Positions 1 through 7,387 of a DNA stretch of 17,927 nucleotides are shown one piece after another. Under the pieces are notes generated by a model. The model searched no databases, was not told the DNA's origin, and worked only from the letters and a program-made list of their open reading frames with translations. Numbering within the stretch: position 1 is the stretch's first letter; the number at the start of each line of letters is the position of its first letter. The translations under genes were made by a program, and so were the position numbers. Source of the DNA: Pelagophyceae sp. CCMP2097 (taxonomy: Eukaryota > Sar > Pelagophyceae); contig MU657478.1 in assembly GCA_026770575.1 (NCBI GenBank), positions 9,040 to 26,966 of the forward strand. Reading direction: 5' to 3'.

Positions 1-3000
1 GCCAGCTTTCGTAGCCATTTGGCCGATGGGTTTATCTCGTTGAAGAGTGCCGCGCTGTCGACCCGGCAAAGCCTTCCCTTGCGCAAACGCGCCGCTTCTC
101 GGCCGAGCAGGCCCTTTGCCTTGGCGCCGAGTCGCCTCGCTTGCGACCGTAGGCCCAGCGGATCGTCGTCGTCGCTGAGAGTGCCGGCGCTTGCGTCGTC
201 TGAATCATAAGACGAGGCCTCCGATGACTCACCCGATGACTGCTCGTCGTCGTCAGATTGGGACATGGACTCTGCCCCGCTCTCGTCCGAAGAGTTCGAC
301 GACTGGTCCGCCGCCTCTTTCTCCTCCGACGAATTGGTTGGCGACTGGCGTTGGCGCTGCAGCAGTGACAGCTCCTCTTTCCTCCCGAGGATCTCCACTG
401 TTTTGACGGCGAGAAGGATTGCGGCCGTGGGCGACGTCCGTCTAAACTCCGCCCCGCGTGCCGTCTGTTCCTGCGCCGTTTCCTCGAAAATTTCCATAAC
501 CGCCTTGCGCCACGGCCGGCGGCGCGCCCGCACAGAGTGGTAATAATAAAGGGCGCGGTCCAGCTCCCGCCGGTCGTCAAGCCGCCAGACCCGAAAGACC
601 GACAGAAGTAAGTCGTAGCTGATCCGCGCCCCCGGCCCGATGGCTTTGCCAAGGAGTGCCTTGAGCGCCCGCTCTTGGAGGACTTCAAATTTCGAAACGT
701 CGGCCGCGTCGGCGCTCGGCGAAACTGCTTGTGCCCACGTCGCATGCGGCAGCGCGTAAAGCGTCCAGGACCACAGTGCTTGCCGAAGCGAGAGGTAGAT
801 GCGCGCGAAAGCCCGGGCCTCAATCTGCCTGACGAGGCCAAGCGTCTTGCCGTGCTGCCGCTTGATGTGTCCCGCGGCGTCGGTGCCCATAAAGTAGCCG
901 AGGAGCTTGACTCCGTCGCGCTTGATCACCGTCCGTAGCGAGACGAGTGCCTTTGCCCGTCGCTCACAGTCCGGCTCCTGCGCCTCGGAGGGGAGCCAGA
1001 CGTAGTCTAGGATCTGGGACCCATGTTCCCCTGCCGTGGCGAGCAGCACAAACTCGAGCTTGTCCGGTGCCGCCCGGTGCCCGTGTCGCCATAGCCACTC
1101 AAACGTGTCGTCCAGCATTTTCCGCAGCGCCGCGACGCCTGTCGGCTGGGCCGGCGTCGCGGCGGGTGGGCTTGTCGGCCAGCCCTCCGGCGCGCTCTGC
1201 GGGCTGGACCTTGGCAGCATCGCGATGTCGTCCATGTGGATGAGCGACCCCGCTGGGTGGCCCATGTGGTCCACTCCGTATGGGGAGGTCCGCAGGGTCT
1301 TGGCCAAGCTGGCGATCTGGAGCGAGAACTTGGCCGGCGACCCTTGGCTCCCCTCCAGGATCCCAATGCCCGTCGGGATGGGCTCTGTGTAGCGGTGCAG
1401 CGCCATCTTGAGTCGTACCACCGCCCCAAAGTCGAGCGCCGCGAGGCCCTCTATGAGGTGGGCGCGGACCCCCAGCCTCCACAGCGCCAGATAAACGTCC
1501 TCGCGCTCGCAGCTCGGGAAGCCGCGCTCAATATCAAGGATGGCCAGGATGAGCTCGACCTGCTGGGCCCGTGCCAGCGCCGCAAAATCGTTGATCATGT
1601 GCAGCTGATGCCGCGCGTCTACGCCTTCGTTGGCAACTGACTGCGACTCGTCGACTCCGACGCAGGTCATGAGCCGGAAGAGCATGACGCCCTCGTCTAC
1701 CTTGGCGAGGAAGGAGAGCAGCATGATGAAGCGGTACGAGAGCCACGACGTTTTGTCCCGGCCTTTGCCCTTGAAAATAAGCGTCGCGTAAAGCGTCTTG
1801 TAATTGACGGGGGTGCGGTCCCACGGACTGTCCCGCCGCAGGTCGCAGAGCCGGGCCAGGACGAGATAAAGCAAGGTCCCTCCGTTGATGATGGGGTCCG
1901 ATGCGACGCCGTCCTCCGGGTTAGCCGACTTGTCCTTTTGCATCTTTGACGCGACCCGTTCGACTTCCCAGAGCTGCACCGGCGCCGCGCCGTAAGCTCC
2001 CTTGTCCTCGGCCGTCGGCTGCACGCGTCCGCATCGTACTTCCTTGCCCCAGCGTCGCCAGTCGCGCTGGTCAGCGTGAGCAGCAGCTGCAGCTTTTGCA
2101 TCGGCTCGCCGCTGCCTCGGCAGGACGTTTCGTCGCAGTTGGCCCCAGTCGGCTCGCCGCTGCCGGGCGCCCCCGGCGCAGAAGTGTAGCCGTTCTGGGT
2201 CGTACCGCTGCCGCTCCTCGTACTGCGCGGCGATAAACTCGGCCGCCTCTAGGCCGTAGAGCATCTTGCCCTCTGCGTCCCGCACTTGCCGGAGGGCCGC
2301 CGATGCGCCGTCGGCCTTGGCTCCCATCATCTCTGCCACGCGTCTGTGCGCCGCTCGCTGGCCCGCGTGTTTCCCACGCGGGCCGGCGAGCTCCTTCTCA
2401 ATGTCGTCTGCGGCCGCCTTGGCCATGACCGCATCAAATTCATCGCGCGTCGCTTTGAAGCGAGCTAAAGAAAGGAATGAGTAGGCTTCGTCGCCCCTCG
2501 CGGTCGCCTCCCTGATGTCTACCGTCGCGGCCCGTAGGCCTGATTTGGCCGTCTTGACCTCTGGCGTGTCGTGCCTCTGAATGTCGGGCCTCGAGCCGTC
2601 TCCAGGTCGCGGCCTGCCAATCGTCCTCGCCTCCACCTCCACGACAATCCCCGCGAGCTCCTGCACTGCGTGGTCGAACCTGCCGCCCCAGCTGTTCAGT
2701 CCCTCAGAAATCCGGCCCGCGTAGTTTTGCAGCCGTTGCGCTAAATCCACCTTAAACTGCGCCTTCATTTCCGGCGTCGCATCCCGCCAGCGGGCCTTGG
2801 TGACAGCCTCTATGTAGGGGAGTTCGGAGAAATCGGACTCGGTGACCGTTTGCGGGAGGTGCCGCACAATCACCCAGAGGATGCAATGGTGCGAGGTGCA
2901 CCACGCGTCGTTCCCGAGGATGCTACTCGGCCCGGAGTTCTCCACGTGGCAAGGTCCGACCAGGGCGTGCGGATTCGCTAGAATCCAGTCCAGCTCACTC

Positions 3001-3926
3001 GCCTGCAGCCCGTTCTTGGATGCCCGGTAGTGCGTAAACGTCCATCCGGATTTGCCCGTTGTGCTAGCGACAGTTCCACTTATAATCTGGAGCGAGCCCG
3101 CCTGAAGCGTCTTTGAGATCTCAGCCTCCAGTGGCCCGGAAAGCCCCAAACGCGGCGCCCGCGCGTGTTCTGTGCCGAACTGGCGTGCGCCGTCAAAGTC
3201 GTGATAATTGCTGTCGCAGCAAATGACGAGGGACGCGCCAGCCTCCGAGGCTGCCTGTGAGTGGAGCTTCACCGACAGCAGGAACTGGGCTGGATCCGCC
3301 CCTGGCGGGCGATATCCGGCCATATATCTCGGTGAGTTGTCTGCGTCCCCAAGCTTGACAACGATCGTTTCCGCGTCTGTGCACTCCTGGAATTGCGACA
3401 GCTCTTCCGCCGCCAGCCCATCCCTGACGAAGATGGCCGCGCCGCCTCCGCCGCGGTCTGGCCGGTCGCGCCGCGCTGCGAGGTAGAACCCCGGGATGTT
3501 CACCTCCGCCTTTGTCTTGGTTTCGCACAGACTTATAACGCCGACCTCGCAGTCTGCCTTCGCTTCGAGCGCATGGACTGCGCGCAAGACTTCGGCCGCC
3601 TTGGATTTGAGGCCGTCGACGTTTAGGAACATGAAGATAAATTCTTGTTGTTCGCCGTCGGCCGTCGGCGCCGTGGGCGTTTGCCTCCCGCGCTTCGGGC
3701 CGGGGGGTTCGGGGTGGTCTCCTGGTCCGTCTGCCTTGGCCGTCAGCAGGCGCGCTTGATCGATTTGGGCCTGGTGCAGCGCCTCCTTTGCCTGATCCGC
3801 CAATGTGGCCGTGGAGGTGGGAGATTCGTCGTGGTCGCGGTGGACCCCGCTGCCCGTCCGGGCGCTCTTCTCCCGGGTGGGTTTCAACGACTCGCGCGGC
3901 GCGCGCTTCTTGCCGGGGGAGGGCAT
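1..3926 (-). CDS. Retrotransposon endonuclease/reverse transcriptase polyprotein (partial at C-terminus)
   Basis: The frame is open for 1308 codons from ATG 3924-3926 to the left edge. Residues 1-90 are basic and low complexity. Residues about 96-355 form an APE-type endonuclease that would nick target DNA: LNVDGL (N102), SLCETK (E135), YRPPG (Y205), CCDSN (D238, N240), LDWIL (D313) and SHH (H346/H347, where the family usually has SDH). Residues about 356-700 are an unassigned linker. The reverse transcriptase covers about 710-905: LIFKGKGRDKTSWLSYRF near 716-733, motif A LDIERGF with D798, motif B GSQGSPAKFSLQI near 859-871, and motif C HMDD with D899 and D900. The region after it is thumb/connection-like, then a Ser/Asp/Glu-rich stretch at about 1198-1257 and a basic stretch. 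The three domain assignments rest on motifs I can read; the element's clade is not determined. Further C-terminal domains may lie outside the window. Confidence 0.93.
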   Translation of the reverse strand, partial: MPSPGKKRAPRESLKPTREKSARTGSGVHRDHDESPTSTATLADQAKEALHQAQIDQARLLTAKADGPGDHPEPPGPKRGRQTPTAPTADGEQQEFIFMFLNVDGLKSKAAEVLRAVHALEAKADCEVGVISLCETKTKAEVNIPGFYLAARRDRPDRGGGGAAIFVRDGLAAEELSQFQECTDAETIVVKLGDADNSPRYMAGYRPPGADPAQFLLSVKLHSQAASEAGASLVICCDSNYHDFDGARQFGTEHARAPRLGLSGPLEAEISKTLQAGSLQIISGTVASTTGKSGWTFTHYRASKNGLQASELDWILANPHALVGPCHVENSGPSSILGNDAWCTSHHCILWVIVRHLPQTVTESDFSELPYIEAVTKARWRDATPEMKAQFKVDLAQRLQNYAGRISEGLNSWGGRFDHAVQELAGIVVEVEARTIGRPRPGDGSRPDIQRHDTPEVKTAKSGLRAATVDIREATARGDEAYSFLSLARFKATRDEFDAVMAKAAADDIEKELAGPRGKHAGQRAAHRRVAEMMGAKADGASAALRQVRDAEGKMLYGLEAAEFIAAQYEERQRYDPERLHFCAGGARQRRADWGQLRRNVLPRQRRADAKAAAAAHADQRDWRRWGKEVRCGRVQPTAEDKGAYGAAPVQLWEVERVASKMQKDKSANPEDGVASDPIINGGTLLYLVLARLCDLRRDSPWDRTPVNYKTLYATLIFKGKGRDKTSWLSYRFIMLLSFLAKVDEGVMLFRLMTCVGVDESQSVANEGVDARHQLHMINDFAALARAQQVELILAILDIERGFPSCEREDVYLALWRLGVRAHLIEGLAALDFGAVVRLKMALHRYTEPIPTGIGILEGSQGSPAKFSLQIASLAKTLRTSPYGVDHMGHPAGSLIHMDDIAMLPRSSPQSAPEGWPTSPPAATPAQPTGVAALRKMLDDTFEWLWRHGHRAAPDKLEFVLLATAGEHGSQILDYVWLPSEAQEPDCERRAKALVSLRTVIKRDGVKLLGYFMGTDAAGHIKRQHGKTLGLVRQIEARAFARIYLSLRQALWSWTLYALPHATWAQAVSPSADAADVSKFEVLQERALKALLGKAIGPGARISYDLLLSVFRVWRLDDRRELDRALYYYHSVRARRRPWRKAVMEIFEETAQEQTARGAEFRRTSPTAAILLAVKTVEILGRKEELSLLQRQRQSPTNSSEEKEAADQSSNSSDESGAESMSQSDDDEQSSGESSEASSYDSDDASAGTLSDDDDPLGLRSQARRLGAKAKGLLGREAARLRKGRLCRVDSAALFNEINPSAKWLRKL

Positions 3927-3974
3927 CGCCCGCCAAAAATCGCCAAAGAACACTCGCCAAAGATGTCCGCTCTA
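1..3974 (-). mobile_element. Non-LTR (LINE-type) retrotransposon, 5' part, cut by left window edge
   Basis: The minus strand carries an APE-type endonuclease followed by a reverse transcriptase in one protein, the arrangement of non-LTR retrotransposons that insert by target-primed reverse transcription. The 5' end is not sharply defined. I set it at the in-frame TAG at 3972-3974 just upstream of the start codon; any 5' untranslated region would reach into the 3975-4161 gap. No separate ORF1 is visible, because the next gene begins only 188 bases further on. The 3' end, poly(A) or tail repeat and target-site duplications lie outside the window. The coding frame has no stop or frameshift over 3.9 kb, which suggests a young or recently active copy. 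Confidence 0.9.
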
Positions 3975-4161
3975 AAGGCGTTGTCCACCCAACCTACAGC
4001 TGCCGCACGGTTGGACCGTACGTCCGGGCCACGAGTGGCCGCGCTTGGCCACGTCGCGCGCACGCGAGACGCGCGGCCACGTACGTCCGGTCCAATTCGG
4101 CGCGCGCTCGGCATTGACGCGCACGAAAGACGCAGGCGAGACGCAGGCGAGACGCGTTGCC
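3927..4161. promoter_or_regulatory. Head-to-head gap between retrotransposon and EF-hand gene, with inverted repeats
   Basis: These 235 bases separate two divergent start codons, so they must hold the 5' untranslated region and promoter of the EF-hand gene and probably the internal promoter of the LINE. TTGGACCG at 4011-4018 is inverted at 4088-4095. Nested inside, GTGGCCGCGC at 4035-4044 is inverted at 4071-4080. TACGTCCGG occurs twice in direct orientation, at 4019 and 4082. CGCCAAA-type heptamers repeat near 3930-3962, and an 11-base unit, ACGCAGGCGAG, is tandemly doubled at 4130-4151. I see no TATA box. The promoter role is inferred from position. Confidence 0.45.
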
Positions 4162-6206
4162 ATGGGCGCTGGCGTTTCGGCGGCGCAGGCCGACGAGGTG
4201 ACCCTGCGCGTCTCCCGCGCGGAAGCCGTCGCCGTCCTCGCCCTCCTCGGGGAGCCGCGGCTGCGCGAAGAGTTAGCCCAGCTCGGCAAGGACCGAAGCG
4301 GCGACGCTTTGGATCTTGCCCAACGATTGCTCGCGACGAAAGAATTGAACGTGGACGAAGACGATGACGACGCCATCGCGCAGCAGCTGGCGTCAACAGA
4401 AAGACTGCTGACCCTCGACCAAGCCTCCGCCACCGCCCAATCGCCAGGCAAGCGCGTCACCATCGACCCGGCGCCGTCGCCCGTCTCGGTGCGAAAAGGC
4501 GAAAAGGCGAAAGGGGGCTCTGGGCCGGGCAGAGGGCCCGCGGCCTTTGTTCTCGCACCGCGGGCCCCGGACGGCCTTGCACCGAGGGCGCAGCACGGCC
4601 TTGCAAGGGCCTTGCAGAGTTTTGGCCTTGCAGAGTTCGGAGGGCATGTCACGTCGCAGCCTTGCAGGGTCTTGCAGAGTTCGGGCAGAGGACGTGTCGC
4701 GTCGCAGAGGAGACCCCACGCACCCCTCTTCAGGCCGGGCCTCCGTCGCCGTCGCACTTCGACGCCGCGGCCGTGGGCGAGGCCGCGAACATGCACGGCG
4801 GCGACGGCGAAGCGGTGGAGAGTTTGACAACTGAGCAAAAGGCAGACTTTGAAAAGCGAAAAGCTGCGCCATTCGAGGCAAACCCGCAACGAGAACCCTT
4901 GGCGAGGCATCGAGGCCCCGGGCCGAGGCCGTTTTGCACGAAATGACTCGTCTTGGGAGACCGGCCTCGTCGGCGTTTCGAGAAACGCCCTCTTCTAGGT
5001 ACGGCGTCTTAGAAGCCAAGGTGGATAGTTACTGGACGCTGGCGGATAAAGTTGAAATCCTGGCGGAATTCAAGGCTCTCGATTTGGACAACGACGGCCT
5101 CGTCACTGTTACAGAGTACCGAACACATCTCCGTACGTTCCCGCGCCGAATGACGACAACCCGGGACGGCAGAGCATGATGCAGAGGGCACGACTGTGCG
5201 GAGAGGCGCTGGATCGCGGAGGGCGTTGTTCTTTCGTGCCATCGTTTCAACCTTGCGTGCGTCATCTTCGCCATCTTCGCCACGCGGCACTTCAGGCTCA
5301 AAGGGTGGCGTGGAGCGAGATGAGGCAGAGGTCGACGCCATCATCCAGCGCATGAAGCAGTACATCCGCGAGGACCCAGACGCCGACGGTAGAATACGGC
5401 GTAGAACACTTGGAACAAAGGGCAACCTTGGAAGACGCATGTCCGGAGTCGGTTTGTATGCTCGAGCCGTGGGCCCCTGGGGTGCAGATCCGATTGCCGG
5501 GACCCTGTGCTGGGACCAACTCTCAGACCCTCTGGTAGGCCGAGGCAGTCTCTCTGCTAGAGGTCGAGACCGCCGGCCCCTCCGGTGGACTGTCGGTCCC
5601 CTAGTGGAGCTCAGACCGTATCTGGGGCGCAGACCACCGGCCCCGGGGCCCGCCGTTAGCCCCTGGTACCGTCTCTCTGGTGGAGCCTCTCCTGGGGCAC
5701 AGACCGTCGGCCCCTCTGGTGGGCTCACATTTTCGGCCCTTGTGCTGCGACCGAGGCTCTCGGGCCCGATGCTGGAGCTCAGACCCTGGGACGCAGACCA
5801 CGGGTCCCTGTGCCGGGGCCGCACGGTTTGTATGCTGGTGCCAGACCGGCGACCCCATTGAACCGAGAGCGTCGCGGTGGTGGACCGGCGGCCCCTCTGG
5901 TGGGGGGTCAGTCTCTTTGCTGGAGCTCAGACGAGCAGTTGCCGGGGCCGGCCGCTCGTCGGCCCCTCTGGAGATCATCTCTGGAGATCATCGGGGCTCG
6001 AGGCCACCAGCTCCTCCGCCAGAGATCAGACGCTACGCTGGGGCCAACGGCAGTTCGATTGGGCCCCGTCCCAGAGCCGGTTCACTCTTTCGCCGCGTCG
6101 GACGAAAACCCAGAGGCGGCGGGTCGATCGCGTTTCACACTTAGGCGACGGGTTCATAGCCTTCAACGAATTTATTTCCATCTGGGGCCAAGACGACGGC
6201 TTCTAG
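4162..6206 (+). CDS. N-myristoylated EF-hand calcium-binding protein (5 exons, 270 aa)
   Basis: The exons are 4162-4488, 4734-4930, 4999-5132, 5296-5388 and 6145-6206; they total 813 bases and every junction phase agrees. The start sits in a strong context (GCCATGG). The protein begins MGAGVS, a typical N-myristoylation signal, which suggests membrane attachment. Residues 1-109 are acidic and helical (ELNVDEDDDD). Exon 2 contributes a charged linker (SLTTEQKADFEKRK). EF-hand 1 has a perfect loop at 203-214 (DLDNDGLVTVTE). EF-hand 2 has a helix at about 229-245 and a perfect loop at 248-259 (DADGDGFIAFNE), and the protein ends GQDDGF. Introns run from GT to AG, with donors GTGCGA, GTTTTG, GTACGT and GTAGAA; the second junction (GTTTTG) is the least certain. 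The last intron splits loop 2. The role is probably that of a calcium sensor; the partner is unknown. Confidence 0.85.
4489..4733 (+). repeat. Intron 1 of the EF-hand gene, carrying CCTTGCAGAG minisatellite
   Basis: The 245-base intron starts GTGCGA and ends in a pyrimidine-rich CTCTTCAG. Its second half repeats CCTTGCAGAGTTCGG-like units. The clearest pair starts at 4626 and 4670, a period of 44 bases that includes a shared CACGTCGCAG/GCGTCGCAG tail. Shorter CCTTGCAAGG copies lie near 4595-4630. The reading frame of exon 1 stays open through the intron, but the codon content becomes repetitive and the downstream exon is in another frame, which supports splicing. Confidence 0.75.
5389..6144 (+). 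repeat. Intron 4 of the EF-hand gene, minisatellite-rich
   Basis: The 756-base intron starts GTAGAA and ends CACACTTAG. It interrupts the codon for the fourth position of the second EF-hand loop. From about 5450 to 6000 it is degenerate tandem repeat: TGGAGCTCAG recurs at 5605, 5773 and 5921 (spacing 168 and 148), and phrases such as GGCCCCTCTGGTGG and GGGGC.CAGACC recur within each large unit. It has several open frames of 70-160 codons; none resembles a protein and all cross the intron boundaries. Confidence 0.8.
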
Positions 6207-6238
6207 CCCCGGGGGCTCTCGACCAACCCGATAAGGGC

Positions 6239-6244
6239 AATAAA
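6239..6244 (+). terminator. Poly(A) signal AATAAA of the EF-hand gene
   Basis: A canonical AATAAA lies 33 bases after the TAG at 6204-6206. Its position fits a short 3' untranslated region and supports the 3' end of the gene model. Confidence 0.6.
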
Positions 6245-6249
6245 CTGGC

Positions 6250-7387
6250 CGGCGGGCTCTGCAAGGAGCGATTTGCACTATGAGGTTTGAGGTTCCAAGC
6301 GGGTCTCCGGATGAGGCTGTACGTCTCGGCGTTCGATGAGGCCCGCCAACGCTTGGGGAGCGGTGCTAGAGGCTGCCGGACGAGGGTCGTTGAAGATTTC
6401 GACGGTCTTTTGCCTCAAACGAGTTGCCTAGTACGTGCGAGGGCGCCAGTGCTCGAACGACGCCGGCGACTTTAGAAGATGACTCTGGTTCCCTCGCTTG
6501 TCGGAGTAGGCCAGTCCTTATCCTGAAACGATACTACTTCGAGCCGACGGTGGACGATGATCTCGGCAATTGAGTGTCCTTTTACGAAATGGCACCAATC
6601 ATGCGCGCGGCGTGAGATGATAGTAGAAGCCGCCCCTGCGGTGCCGTTCTCGACCCCGGTCTCCGGCACCGTGGACGGATGCGTCGATAGCGCGTCGCAG
6701 CCGCAGCACCCGAGCGACTTGCGGGGACGTGGCCACGCGCCGACGCGCCTTTGGACGAGGGGGACGTTCGAAGCGCCGTAAGGTAGGATGGAACCTGCGC
6801 AGACTCGTAAGAGCCTCCAATGCGCGGGATGCACTCGAGCGGCCCTGTCCGTTTCATCGAGTCGGCAACCAGGCCCGTCTCTCAGCAATTCCGTTTGTCT
6901 TGGGCCTCTCGGGCCTCGGCCGACTCGAGGGAACTTTGAGGGTCACGCCGCCGAGAAGGCACGGTCCCACAGCGCCCAGGAGGCCCACTCCCGGGTGATT
7001 TCGAGCACCGCACTCATTTTGAGCCTCTCGAGGCCACAGCGCTCGGCGAATCCGGCCCGATGCTCGGAGCTGCTGCACAGGGATGGTAGACCGACCCCTA
7101 CCGAGCGGAGCCCGAAGAGACGGGCGTAGACCCCACGTTGGCCACCCCGCGCGGCAAAACGGAGAAAAGGGTCGATTTCAAGCGGGGAAGAGTCCCAAGC
7201 CCGGGGGGCTTTAAAAGGACTCATTAATAGTGAATGCATGCGTGACAAGACCCGGCGGGCGTCTTGTCGGCTCTTCGAGTGGCGCCCCCCGCGCGATGCC
7301 CGCTGCCGCTTGAAAGTACTCAGACGAGGCCCTCGAGCACGACGACACCGTCGCACGGCCGCACCTAACCGGCGTTGAGGTGGGGCT
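6250..7387. other. Convergent intergenic region, no recognisable gene
   Basis: This 1.1 kb lies between the 3' ends of the EF-hand gene (plus) and the kinase gene (minus). It is not tandemly repetitive. Open frames up to 138 codons exist on both strands; none has domain-like motifs or splice-compatible continuation that I can identify. A plus-strand stretch near 6470-6580 that ends KRYYFEPTVDDDLGN before a TGA looks mildly protein-like, but it is short and has no credible partner exon. No AATAAA is visible on the minus strand for the kinase gene; only an AT-rich ATTAAT near 7224 stands out. Confidence 0.5.

Noticed and set aside
32..841. Minus-strand frame of 269 codons and many plus-strand frames over 1-3960
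   Set aside because: They are shadows of the LINE frame, which has the endonuclease and RT motifs but no stop inside the window.
3972..5019. Minus-strand frames of 170-312 codons opposite the EF-hand gene
   Set aside because: They overlap EF-hand exons antisense, are arginine- and alanine-rich and have no domain. I considered an ORF1 for the LINE here, but nothing supports it.
6472..6888. A 138-codon minus-strand frame in the convergent gap
   Set aside because: No motif, no supporting splice sites and several competing frames on both strands.
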